Shown: piece after piece, positions 30,801-37,773 of the stretch
Position numbering within the stretch: the stretch's first letter is position 1
How the letters are laid out: the number at the start of each line of letters is the position of its first letter
Source: a virus
Direction: 5' to 3' (one strand)
Virus record (IMG/VR): IMGVR_UViG_3300025131_000092
Location: 1-43,169 of that record
DNA: 43,169 nucleotides
Made by a program: the position numbers and the translations under genes
The notes under the pieces: generated by a model
Databases searched by the model: none
Told to the model about the DNA's origin: nothing
What the model saw: the letters and a program-made list of their open reading frames with translations, nothing else

Positions 30801-33800
30801 TCCATCATATGCCCAACCAATGATTGGTGAGTGATATTCAGATTCAATTTCTAAGTTGTTTAATCTGATAAGATCAGCAGTTCCATATCTAATTGCGTTT
30901 TCTTGAGACTTAGAAAAAACAGATTCTCTAATACTTCTTGGTGCATAAATGTGAGAATATTGAATTCCATAATTTTCATTTTGAGATAAACTCAAAATTC
31001 CGTCATCATCTGTCAACTTATCAAAATATTTTTGGAATAAGTTAATGTTCCACTTTTGTAAGTTAGAACTAAATCGTGCTCCAGATCCTGCAGGAATAAT
31101 TGTAATAGAGACATCATCTGTATAATCAGATCCAGAATTTTTTACGATTACTCTACTAATTTCTCCATTGTTCAAAACAGCAACTAATGTTGCATTTTTT
31201 CCAGAACCAGAAACAATCAGATCGGGAGGTGCATTATATCCACTTCCAGATTTGGTTACCAAAACTTCTTGAATTCTTCCATTACTTACAATAGGAAGAA
31301 GTTCTGCATTATGTCCACTAAAAACTGTTACCAGTGGTTGTCTATCAAAGTCAATGATATCGGAGGATCCATAACCAACTCCATTATCAGTTACCTGAAC
31401 ACTTTCAATCGTTCCTCTGAATACAGGTTGAACATCCGCTTCAAAATTTTGTCCAGTGAAAGTAGAAACTCCAATCTTACCTTGAACAGATACAGAGATT
31501 GGTTCATAGTTGAATGTATGATTACCAGATCCTACGGAGTTAAGATTAATGTACTGAGTGGTATCATAGAATAATGACTTCACTGTTGTTCCAACTCCAA
31601 CAGAAGACAGGGCAAAGTTGTTCTCATCAACTACGGTGACATAATATGATGTATCTGCATTTAGTCCCAAAATTTGAGTGTCACTAAACGTATAACGAAC
31701 TAACTCTCCAGAAGTGTACTTATGATTTGGAATATTGATGTAATTGAGAGCAGTATTGATTCCAGATACACCTGCTGTTCTTTCTTTGCTTTCATAATTA
31801 GATCCTGGTTCTACTGCAGTGATATTAGAAATAACTCTTTTCTTTTCAACTGCTTCTAATCTATGAATACCCGTACCAATTGCAGTTAAATCTAAAGTGT
31901 TTGTATTTAAAACTGCATCATCTTTCGTTGGATGTAGAGATACTGTATGCGAATCAACAGTTCTTACATAATACTTTGCATCAGTTACAATTCCAACAAT
32001 TCCAGTCTGATTGTCTGTTCTATAAATGATTTGTTCGGAGTTTCTAAACTTGTGGAAAGTAGAGAATCCAATAGTATTAGAAGAGATACCAATAGTAACA
32101 GAATCCGCTGCATTAAATGATTCTACATGAGCAATCATATTGGTATTGATCTGTGCTACAGCACCAATACCATTACCACCAGAGATTGTAATAATGGGTT
32201 CCTCAACATAGTCAAATCCACCATTAATAACTTCAATTCTCTTGAGAGAACCTTTTACGTTACAGTCTCCAGTCGCACCTGTTCCAACACTATCATTAAT
32301 AACCAATGTGGGAGGATTGATTACATCGTATCCATCTCCCGAATTTGACACAATGATATCTTCAAGTCTTCCATAATAGACATAGTTTCCAGACTTATAA
32401 TTTAAAATTTCTACGCCATTAATTAAGATACCAGTTTTACCAGACTCAGTGATATATGTTCCACTTTCTTTAACTGGTTTAGAAATTCTCCTGAAAAGTT
32501 TCTGATGCTCAATGTCTTTGGCATAAAAATCAGCAGGAATTAGAGTATTTGAAGTTACAATTCCAGAAACAGATACATATTTTTCTCCCGAAAGATTTGC
32601 CTGACTGATTGATATCTTAAACTGATCACTGTCAATTCTTCTAATATAGTAAATTCCCTCAGATAAATTATCAAATCCACTGATAGTTTCTACTGATTCA
32701 CCTTCAACTGTTGATGTTGTTACATTTTTTTTATAGTAAACAGAATCTCCAGTAAAGTATCCATGGTTAGTAAAGGTAAATGTGTCTCCATCAAAAGAAC
32801 CACTTAAATCAACCTGCCTTGTGATTGGTTGTAGTGCATTTTTGGAATAATATGGAAGGGAAGAAGATGCAACCAATAAGTTACCATCAAAGTCTGCATA
32901 TGTATTAGAAACATCAGAGGTATAATTTTCAATATATCCAAACTTGGATACCGAAGAAGATTTTAAGTTTGGATTTGTCGTTACTCTCTGTACAGTAATG
33001 GTGTTACCAACAGGAATAACAGATCCAAAAGCTGCAGAAAAAGTTTTGGCGTTTAAAACACTATCAACATTTGCAAATAACTCAGTGTTTCCTGCAATAA
33101 CAACAACCCGAGTTCCTATTACAAAATTATGTGGTGCTAAACAGGTAATTCTGTAAGATTTATTACTATCATCAATTAGTTCAGTTGCATCAACACTAAA
33201 AGAGGGAGATATATTATAAATCCAACTGTAAGCAGCAGGACTACTAGTTGTAATACCAAGAGATTTAATTCTTGCTGTATCTCCATCAGCATAGTAATAA
33301 GTTTTGGGAGAATTAATTTCAACATCAGATAAAACTGATCCAATTCTCAAGTCAATTCTAGTTGTGGTTCCTACACCAACATATGCATATGAGGTGCAAT
33401 TGATTCTAATATCAGACTCTCTAGATGTGGTGCTTGTAACACCGTCAACTTTTAAGAACTGATTGATAGTCTTTTCAGTATAAGTTACAATACCAGATCC
33501 TACAACCAGTTCACCAGAATCTGGGAATCCGATAGTTGAATCTACATCAATTGTAGTTGCACCAATTGAAATTTCATTAACTGCTTTTGTTTTGGGATGA
33601 ACAGAAAAGTCTCCAAGAATACTTCCACTTCTATCAGTGTCCTTTGCATAACCAAAGTCAAGAGAAATTTTATAATAGTCTTTTCCACCAAGAAATAACT
33701 TTTCAACATCAGCAATAGTTGCAGATGCTCCTTCAATCCCATAATCTGCTCTTGCAATGCCAGTTGTTCCAATAGCAACATTTGTAAAATTATCTTGAAA

Positions 33801-34631
33801 TATTGTTTGATTTTTTAAATCTAAAGGAGTTCTAACTCCACTATCTAAATTAGTTCCTGTGGCGGAAATAAAATCAACTACAAGATCTTTGGTAACTCTA
33901 TATTGAGCATCAGATGGTTTGAAAAGAAACTCTTCTGGACGAATAACTTCTACAGTTTCTCCATAGAGAGCACCAAAAAGAATTTCAAATGCTCTATCAG
34001 TTCCTTTTGACTTATAGAAAGAACTTGACTCAGAAACAAACAGTTTTTCATTGAGATTAGTAAAAAGATCTCTTTGATCAAATCCAGGAATGAACTGTTT
34101 CTTAATCTTGAGTAAGAACTCATTTAATAATAACGCACTGAGATTGACAACTGTCGATCCAGAAATATGACTATCTTGTTGTGATTGTGTGAAAGTTAAC
34201 TTATCCGTTTTATCTAAGTTGTGATATGAAGTAACTCCACTAAATCCTCTGATACACCCAGTAAATGAATTGGGAGTCTTTTCTGTATAGAGAATGATCT
34301 CATCATCAATTTGAATCAGTCCATTTTTATCGGGGAACTGATACGTTCCAAGAACATTATTACTAAGATCAAATTCAATACTGATTGTATCGTCACCGAT
34401 ATCTAAAAATGCTGAAGTCTTAGTTGTATCAGTATTATTAGTTAAACTCTCCAGCTTAAGATATTGATCAATGTTGTTGAGTAAATCAACAGATGCTCCA
34501 GGATATTCTTGAGAAACATAATACTGTTTTAAAAACTCTCCAACCAGAGGAAAGTCATCCCTAACGTAAGATGGTAGTTGACTACTAACTACATCTTGAA
34601 TTTGAACTCTTTGAAGATCTGTAGATATCAT
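21900..34631 (-). CDS. Giant baseplate protein in the gp7 position, with YHYH domain (4243 aa)
   Basis: The largest gene in the window, 12.7 kb, between gp6 and gp8, so by position it is the equivalent of T4 gene 7 (wedge subunit, 1032 residues). The N-terminal 250 residues (IQDVVSSQLPSYVRDDFPLV, EFLKQYYVSQEYPGASVDLL, FEILFGALYGETVEVIRPEE) are the conserved part I recognise from cyanophage counterparts. Around residues 1265-1370 there is a YHYH-type domain (IIGWAYDGNPIYGPYGYD, later NGRFCITPDYPNGVYAYFAT). GxGY repeats (NSGDGYDVINPPTLVI, KSGSGYNAPPDLIVSG, YGGTGYTSAPTVII) and VGTT-rich beta modules fill the rest. It likely forms baseplate arms and peripheral spikes. The gp7 identity is inferred from synteny rather than from sequence. 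Confidence 0.82.
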   Translation of the reverse strand: MISTDLQRVQIQDVVSSQLPSYVRDDFPLVGEFLKQYYVSQEYPGASVDLLNNIDQYLKLESLTNNTDTTKTSAFLDIGDDTISIEFDLSNNVLGTYQFPDKNGLIQIDDEIILYTEKTPNSFTGCIRGFSGVTSYHNLDKTDKLTFTQSQQDSHISGSTVVNLSALLLNEFLLKIKKQFIPGFDQRDLFTNLNEKLFVSESSSFYKSKGTDRAFEILFGALYGETVEVIRPEEFLFKPSDAQYRVTKDLVVDFISATGTNLDSGVRTPLDLKNQTIFQDNFTNVAIGTTGIARADYGIEGASATIADVEKLFLGGKDYYKISLDFGYAKDTDRSGSILGDFSVHPKTKAVNEISIGATTIDVDSTIGFPDSGELVVGSGIVTYTEKTINQFLKVDGVTSTTSRESDIRINCTSYAYVGVGTTTRIDLRIGSVLSDVEINSPKTYYYADGDTARIKSLGITTSSPAAYSWIYNISPSFSVDATELIDDSNKSYRITCLAPHNFVIGTRVVVIAGNTELFANVDSVLNAKTFSAAFGSVIPVGNTITVQRVTTNPNLKSSSVSKFGYIENYTSDVSNTYADFDGNLLVASSSLPYYSKNALQPITRQVDLSGSFDGDTFTFTNHGYFTGDSVYYKKNVTTSTVEGESVETISGFDNLSEGIYYIRRIDSDQFKISISQANLSGEKYVSVSGIVTSNTLIPADFYAKDIEHQKLFRRISKPVKESGTYITESGKTGILINGVEILNYKSGNYVYYGRLEDIIVSNSGDGYDVINPPTLVINDSVGTGATGDCNVKGSLKRIEVINGGFDYVEEPIITISGGNGIGAVAQINTNMIAHVESFNAADSVTIGISSNTIGFSTFHKFRNSEQIIYRTDNQTGIVGIVTDAKYYVRTVDSHTVSLHPTKDDAVLNTNTLDLTAIGTGIHRLEAVEKKRVISNITAVEPGSNYESKERTAGVSGINTALNYINIPNHKYTSGELVRYTFSDTQILGLNADTSYYVTVVDENNFALSSVGVGTTVKSLFYDTTQYINLNSVGSGNHTFNYEPISVSVQGKIGVSTFTGQNFEADVQPVFRGTIESVQVTDNGVGYGSSDIIDFDRQPLVTVFSGHNAELLPIVSNGRIQEVLVTKSGSGYNAPPDLIVSGSGKNATLVAVLNNGEISRVIVKNSGSDYTDDVSITIIPAGSGARFSSNLQKWNINLFQKYFDKLTDDDGILSLSQNENYGIQYSHIYAPRSIRESVFSKSQENAIRYGTADLIRLNNLEIESEYHSPIIGWAYDGNPIYGPYGYDTPTGGSVRSMKSGYELQTNLANRPDLFTDGFFVNDYVFLDNGDLDEHNGRFCITPDYPNGVYAYFATIDPTNLDSSGPFKGLRSPEFPYLIGNTYYSKPNSFNFEDNNQDNFDLNNYEYLRNTSPYQLDIAGTSYNYLFQPDSVKRQTININNTSKGTIQSIGIVTGGNGYQVGDKIEFETVNDYPTTPASAKVSRVGGKVVNSVSVASSSIDSLEIIPLRLDTDNQYVAFSTATNLFSAADIVSIEGINTSSSYLKGSFAIGITSSLFKLTSGVGTAGATGIVTYFGISGEILTNIFNIRENDVYDIGSERIKILNVDALNSRVRVQRSVEGTVSVAHTATTQLVERTRKFRFSTSEKETSVKFELNKEIYFNPIEAVALGNESGVGIGTTLAFSNPGAGKTQLFVQTRAIFLPNHELNTGDILTYNSYDGSSIGVSTVGASNQFDIPEKVYVARISKDRIGLSTVTISLGSTGTFVGAATTTANDGLLYFTGIGTGQQHSFTTNKDNVVTASVKKNVVTVSTASTHGLSLGNNVYVNTISGVSTSVSVKYNDHNRRFVFDPKDFTAGNVDTAENSITIADHGLVTGDKVIHTASTPSDGLMDEKIYYVFAFTDDKIKLATTSYNVTKVDPTFVGITSASAGTISPINPHKTVFSNETVKFDLSDSSLSFSVSGVNYSAFDFNLYSDSDFSYEYDTSKSSDTFEVTKTGRVGVDTTAALTLKINSNVLTKLYYKATPVVEEFIPTTKKEIVVDDSVLNNNLIKIESSKYSGTHRIAGLTTNTFIYNTKQVPEIASYTSSNATLSYETDSSVAYGPISKIEFQNNGFGYPYIVGISSIVGVSTNPVRDGAILQPSSTEIGSIVSTTIEDIGFDYPTDNTLRPVLNLPEVVLVDPLVVFDEIGITSAGKNYTIAPNLVVLDGLTGKIIDDVDLTYEVGDTKVTILKNTKGISNVQPTIIPVDNSTGIPINSITYDDSDKTVTVGLATAFSDSAPLSVGDKILVEGVSVGVGTTGNGYNSSDYDYALFQLTDVNIPLGGSVGVVTYTMVDLLASGQIPGNFDVLNSSPRIIPEKDFPEFNAIIKKPTFLTGEVVTSGDKIGTVERWNAQVELLKINTKVDFQVGDKISGRTSKSQSIVKEVVNFNAQSRLDATSTVQKGWQKETGFLNFHTERIPDNNYYQQFSYSLKSKVSYETWNDAVSALAHPTGLLKFSDHVIETQDENFRGAFTKASGSTIDIITDVPAVIDVQCYSDFDLVTENALIIGTQTISDQIYFKSRILTDYFNSVGNRVLTIDDISPQFNNEPRVDRFSAIGKFSINQRVNKFFTFIKDRRFTDERQTMFVSVLQDGVRTFISQYGRVETSYDMGSFDFRTSGTEGELLFFPTKFSANNFNVSFVNIGLNNSITGVGSTSLGDVARIETFQKENFSSETNIVSIASTYRSAHLIVEINNDEGVFEYDELNLIHDGTDAELIEYNQLTSNNYSNFGTVGLGTYECDISGGNLNVSFTPNAGTACTTQVFGIFLPTAAGGGIGNTIAIGNPDEGIGLIDSHQTTIASSGTPGIHTIATYTHTADNDYQAAYYVVSIEDTTNSQYQVSEVVVVNDSSDVYVTEYGNVTTVTGIGTIGALRTSTNTHLQFTPPASTATQVRVFQMAIEQVTPADFGNAALRLNNGIIEASYGTYTGTSANVLRAFTLRHRESEIFRRDVDASDTDIISLSEDSLVVPDHFFVSGEEILYSYVEASTPIGIENTTFPGIGATDFLPTHGVPLYAIKVNDSTIKIASSAENALASVAVPVGIITAGVSTAHAFTARNQNTKCLIALDNMIQSPIVATATTTGITSTFFTTEDIMKVSGITSFFGGDLIQIDNEIMKINTIGIGTTNAILVDRGWMGTTVAIHTENAIVTKVNGSYNIVDNTINFYTAPQGPTPIGTTTNSPDERDFTGITTFSTFQGRTFLRSGSVGGSTKTYDNNYVFDDISDGFNATTKEFTLKSNGENVTGFSTNNATVLISNIFQGPTGQLTSNQDYTLSEGSGISTITFTGAATSLASDPNNATIPVGGIIVSVGSTAGFGYQPLVAAGGTSLVSSAGTITSVSIGNSGSGYRVGVQTVHVGIQTFSTGLPNITGIGTAQIENGHITGVAVTNGQVFYITRDVSNVGYTSITGITTITTSSAHELNVGDEVILSGIALTCEYAPAVAISTVDYNNTAGIMTVTTSSAHGLVTTGKSSFVILSGIGMTCDLDAGVGVHTYPRTTDPYYTGSPVTAVNSTTEFVIPVGVSTVPTFHKTGGFVIPAIRAPRTANFSTSGTDPAAGGTPVTKVIDSTSFVVNSGVSTRGHLYARGGTVTKPLDIVFDDPVSYSNISLTGGGGTQAKANIVVGQGSSVVQFEFKNNGYGYGVGDVLTVPIGGMTGIPTDTTKTFEEFQITIGAIESDSFSAWHFGELQVLDLIQDQFDGVKRSFTLKTASAPVTIRSAPGSNIVVQDTLLVFLNDILQVPGEGYTLDGGSTLTFTSAPKGADTDYTGDTCKILFYKGSGDVDVVFRDILETVKDGDTLQIKDQEKRLVTEVFATDSVDTNAYNGFGIDSNPDNIRRVDWCKQKADKIIDGQVVSKSRKEVEPLVFPTTFLIQPVGVSSGIAFVESVKTFFDNDKENNTEARTKKITLTSQDNIVGASATAVVSIAGTISEIVVSYGGTGYTSAPTVIIADPVGFAYSAPKTTFVNGSDIPVGLGTTATATATLTGDAVSAITVTRAGTAYTSATPPDVIIKVANSLSEDNTTDSYSGDFGSIVGVTSTSVGVASTGYTFDFFIPIDSALRDIDIVGTAVTVSGIQTGYYFVVNNSNVGSGVTSLYQDNTVLGVTTQFLDSVYEVAAVSTATTAVAGVGITYVRRVTVSVQDLGDITGIGLTEFYGNYSWGRIDLGTRVDAQAFNSYTLNGSAGISTSAVITRSSPLKFQNYL

Positions 34632-34732
34632 TTTACGTCAGTTAGTAGGAATATCCGCTGGAGGGGTTTGAAGAGGGCGTAGACGGGGTGCTAGAGGTGC
34701 TAGATACTGGCAGTTGTGTGATATGGCAATTA
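34632..34732 (-). other. Gap between gp6 and gp7-position gene with open +1 frame
   Basis: This 101-base gap contains no late promoter box. On the minus strand it is open in the +1 frame relative to gp6, from the CAAAAATAATAAT at the gp6 stop to a TAA at 34642-34644. It would add about 31 residues, including VSSTSSTPSTPSSNPSSGY, in keeping with the Ser/Thr-rich end of gp6. It may be a frameshift product, a decayed tail, or coincidence. Confidence 0.4.
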
Positions 34733-36814
34733 TTATTTTTGACACGAACAAGGTGCAGTATATGTTGTCCTAGTGGTGGTGGTTGATGTTGATGTTATAG
34801 TATTATTTACTGCAGTCGCCGAAACCGTTCCTGGTGGGCCTACAATTTCATTTGCCAAAAGAACTGGTCCGCGAACTAAAGAACCATTTGCAAAACTAGG
34901 ACTTACAATGTAGTTACTTCCCGAGATATCATTACCTGAAGAAATGTTATCTGGTTTTGATGTTACAGTTGTATATCTCATATCAAGTTGGATATACAAA
35001 TCTTGAAGTCCAATTACATCATTTGAATACGGAACTGCACTAACCTGAATAAGAGGGAATCCCTCATTCATTGTTGTACTAGTAATCATCAATGGACTTA
35101 ATTTTACTTCGCCTTTAATGTAATCAACCATTCCACAATTTGATTTTACAACTCTTGCTTGCGTTGGAGAATCAAGTTGAATTAAGTTGACAACTCCAGT
35201 TTGAAGATCACTGTTTGGGAAATCTGCAAGATAAACTGTACCAACAATACCACTTACACTAAATCCTGAAGATTTAATATTGTAACCGATCTGTCCACCA
35301 TGAGTTCCGTGTCCATGGTTTTTAATGTAAAATCTATTACCAAAACAGAGCTCGTATTCAGCAAAACTATTTAACACAGGCCTCAAATCCCTTCTCATCT
35401 CAACTGATGTGATGTTTGAGGTAATTGAATCTGCGCTGTCGTCGATAATTTTTAAGAACTTACTGTACTTAAATCTTGCACCAAACTTATTGACTTCTTC
35501 AGAATCAGCAAATCTTTCAATATTCCTTGTTACGACATCAGTAACAGATGATGCGGACTTTGCAATGTTACTGTTATAATATGCATTAACAGTTGGTTCA
35601 ACATAAAGATATTTCAAATCAATAATTTTTGGTATGATACCAGCAACAGAATATTTCTTAACGTCAGAAATTAAGTTCTGTTTGATACTAGATGATAAGA
35701 ATGCACCATTGATTGGTTTAATCGTAATAAAAACTTTTCCAAACTGTGGAGGATCTAACTCCTCTCCACCAAAAGCAGCAACAGATTCTGCTTCAGGATA
35801 GATTGTTGGAATGATTGCTTCATAATCAGATGCAGTTACTGCTCTATTTTGAGAAGCATAGATTCTGGTTGAATATTTTTTAATCGATGAGACACTCTCA
35901 ACTTCTTGTCCACCAAATGCAATTGTATTCACAGTAACTGGTGAGATACCACCAGTGATTGCAGTTGAAAATCGGAGATCCGCTGCATTTCTAGATGTGG
36001 TTAATTTACCAATAAAGCTAAATGTGCTGTTTCCATTGGCAAGTGGGCCATTTGTAACCAGATAAGATACTTCGATTGTAGATGGCGATTCTAATTTAAT
36101 GCCATATACACCATCACCGAAGATTAGTTCATATCGCTCGTCTTCGATCTCCTGCACCCAATACACGGGTGATGAAGGGGTAACATTGAACAAACTATCA
36201 GACTGAGTGTATTTCCTGCTAATTTGCGATCCAGAGGATGGTTTAACACTTACTCTAATAGTTGCAGTGTCAATATTTGCATTAGGTAAGATAAATCTCT
36301 GATTGGGATCAAATGAATCTACAGTAAAGGTAGTATTAATATATGTTCCTTGTACAATGGCAATATTATCGAAGTTTGCTACTTTATCATTAACTATAAC
36401 TGTAATATCATCTAAGACATTAAAAGTATAACTATTTCCGCCAAAAATCTCTGATGTTGCCATCGGGCCTTTGTTCAAAGTGATAACTTCTGGTTGCGAT
36501 GAAAGTCCAGAGGTATTAACAAAAAATGAAATATTTGCTTTCGATGCTCTTCTACTTCTTGGAACATATCCAATATTTCTTGCAAGTGATACAACATTCT
36601 CTCTTAATGTTGCACTATCAATGAATACCTCATTCGACAACATGTTAGCGTTGTATGAGGTTATATACGTATTATACGCTAAAACGTCAATAATTGTTGA
36701 TAGGTTAGATCCTTCAAAATCATAATCCGTAAAATTAGAATTAGATCTTAAATAATCTTTGATAGATGTTTTGATCTGATCAAAATCGAGATCAGAAAAG
36801 TTGACTAATGGCAT
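34733..36814 (-). CDS. 6: Baseplate wedge subunit gp6
   Basis: A 693-residue protein matching T4-like gp6, the wedge component that forms the inner baseplate ring. The N-terminus is diagnostic: VNFSDLDFDQIKTSIKDYLR, then GSNLSTIIDVLAYNTYITSY, NANMLSNEVFIDSATLRENV and SLARNIGYVPRSRRASKANI. Further on, TASDYEAIIPTIYPEAESVA belongs to the baseplate J-like part. Length is close to T4 gp6 (660 residues). The start overlaps the gp25 stop as TAATG. The C-terminus is Thr/Ser-rich and ends CSCQK; a different reading frame continues with a further Ser/Thr/Pro-rich tail in the 101-base gap before the next gene. Confidence 0.95.
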   Translation of the reverse strand: MPLVNFSDLDFDQIKTSIKDYLRSNSNFTDYDFEGSNLSTIIDVLAYNTYITSYNANMLSNEVFIDSATLRENVVSLARNIGYVPRSRRASKANISFFVNTSGLSSQPEVITLNKGPMATSEIFGGNSYTFNVLDDITVIVNDKVANFDNIAIVQGTYINTTFTVDSFDPNQRFILPNANIDTATIRVSVKPSSGSQISRKYTQSDSLFNVTPSSPVYWVQEIEDERYELIFGDGVYGIKLESPSTIEVSYLVTNGPLANGNSTFSFIGKLTTSRNAADLRFSTAITGGISPVTVNTIAFGGQEVESVSSIKKYSTRIYASQNRAVTASDYEAIIPTIYPEAESVAAFGGEELDPPQFGKVFITIKPINGAFLSSSIKQNLISDVKKYSVAGIIPKIIDLKYLYVEPTVNAYYNSNIAKSASSVTDVVTRNIERFADSEEVNKFGARFKYSKFLKIIDDSADSITSNITSVEMRRDLRPVLNSFAEYELCFGNRFYIKNHGHGTHGGQIGYNIKSSGFSVSGIVGTVYLADFPNSDLQTGVVNLIQLDSPTQARVVKSNCGMVDYIKGEVKLSPLMITSTTMNEGFPLIQVSAVPYSNDVIGLQDLYIQLDMRYTTVTSKPDNISSGNDISGSNYIVSPSFANGSLVRGPVLLANEIVGPPGTVSATAVNNTITSTSTTTTRTTYTAPCSCQK

Positions 36815-37218
36815 TATCGTGTCGGTTGTAACGCGAACGTCAGTTGTTGTTGTGTATGAGCTTCAATTCCAACGATATTATATTGAATAGTAACGTTCAA
36901 TTCTCCATTATTAAAGTCGGGAAGAGCAGTAACTTCCTGTAAATCGACTCTAGGTTCAAAGGTATTAATCACATATTCAATTTCATCCCTTACTTCTGAA
37001 GCAATAATATCGTCTAATGGTTCAAAAAGTAATGAATTTACTCTAGATCCCAGTTCAGGGTTAAAAAATCTTTCTCCTGGATCGGTAAGAACTAAATTTT
37101 TTACTGATCTAGCAATCGCATATTCATTTTTAAGCGCCAAAAGATCATAAGTTAGTGGACTAACCTGAAAACTAGGCAAAATGTCTTTGAATTGCTTACT
37201 TTGGCGCTGTACAGGCAT
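36814..37218 (-). CDS. 25: Baseplate wedge subunit gp25
   Basis: A 134-residue protein matching gp25, the small wedge protein with a lysozyme-like fold (GPW_gp25 family) that links the sheath to the baseplate. Key segments are ARSVKNLVLTDPGERFFNPE, LGSRVNSLLFEPLDDIIASE and VRDEIEYVINTFEPRVDLQE, including the conserved ER.f.P..G pattern. T4 gp25 has 132 residues. It has its own GATAAATA late promoter box 22 bases upstream and ends in a TAATG overlap with gp6, so it heads the baseplate operon. Confidence 0.96.
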   Translation of the reverse strand: MPVQRQSKQFKDILPSFQVSPLTYDLLALKNEYAIARSVKNLVLTDPGERFFNPELGSRVNSLLFEPLDDIIASEVRDEIEYVINTFEPRVDLQEVTALPDFNNGELNVTIQYNIVGIEAHTQQQLTFALQPTR

Positions 37219-37240
37219 TACATATAGTACTCTATATGGT

Positions 37241-37248
37241 TATTTATC
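37241..37248 (-). promoter_or_regulatory. Late promoter-like box upstream of gp25
   Basis: The minus strand reads GATAAATA followed by ACC, the same 11 bases as the box before gp8, ending 22 bases before the gp25 ATG. It overlaps the last codons of the broken gene upstream. Confidence 0.65.
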
Positions 37249-37472
37249 ACTAAAATCTGAAGAAATTTCTTCAATTTCACGTTCTTTTACAGTTTTCCAG
37301 AAATATTCGTCTTCTTTATCCATTCCAAGACGTTCAAATCCATTTTTAAGTTCAATTAAGTTATGAGGTGGGTAAATATGTCTCAAAATAAAAAGTGCGT
37401 CCAGGTATCGACTTATCCGATATCCAAACGCCTTTTATGAATTCTCCATGTCCACTTTGATGATCTGTTAAA

Positions 37473-37494
37473 TCACACTTCCATCACACTTCCA
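37473..37494. repeat. 2 x 11-bp perfect tandem repeat
   Basis: The 11-base unit TCACACTTCCA occurs twice in direct tandem on the plus strand (37473-37483 and 37484-37494). The premature TGA of the interrupted gene is at the junction. Confidence 0.9.
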
Positions 37495-37605
37495 TTGATG
37501 GAGGATTACAAATAAGAGCATCCATTGTGAATTAATGTATCTGCTTCTATGTATTTAGAAAATCCTAGAGATTTCCGCTCAAAGCATACAAAGGTATGTA
37601 TATGT

Positions 37606-37773
37606 TTAGCGATTTTGAGGCATTGATGTAGCATAAAGAATAGTTGCAGATGGCATATCTGCTTCAAACAATCGTTTTGCTTCTGCCTGACATGCTGCTT
37701 CTACTTTCTTATTAAATCTTTTATTACCAAAACTCTTTAGTTTATAGGTAACTTGATAAGGATATTGTTTCAT
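37606..37773 (-). CDS. Small conserved-looking protein (55 aa)
   Basis: A short gene starting MKQYPYQVTYKLKSFGNKRF and ending with SATILYATSMPQNR. Its pattern (beta strand, then helix KVEAACQAEAKRLFEADMPS, then strand) suggests a small alpha/beta protein. The start ATG overlaps the stop of the 44-residue gene as ATGA, and AAGG elements precede it (GGACAAGGTAAATG), so coupled translation is likely. I cannot name the function. Confidence 0.78.
   Translation of the reverse strand: MKQYPYQVTYKLKSFGNKRFNKKVEAACQAEAKRLFEADMPSATILYATSMPQNR

Larger units (their letters stand above)
37240..37525 (-). pseudogene. Interrupted small gene upstream of gp25
   Basis: Protein-like sequence is spread over this interval but broken twice. 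From the ATG at 37525 the frame reads MDALICNPPSMEV, then a TGA (37484-37486), then continues in the same frame as WKCDLTDHQSGHGEFIKGVW and ISDKSIPGRTFYFETYLPTS before a stop at 37361-37363. A +1 shift at the CCC codon (37370-37372) instead continues as YLPPHNLIELKNGFERLGMD and KEDEYFWKTVKEREIEEI, ending SSDFSDK with TAA at 37240-37242. The TGA lies within a perfect 2 x 11-bp tandem repeat. The pieces together would make a protein of about 95 residues. Either the gene is decayed, sequencing errors are present, or recoding occurs. Its family is not recognised with certainty. Confidence 0.6.
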
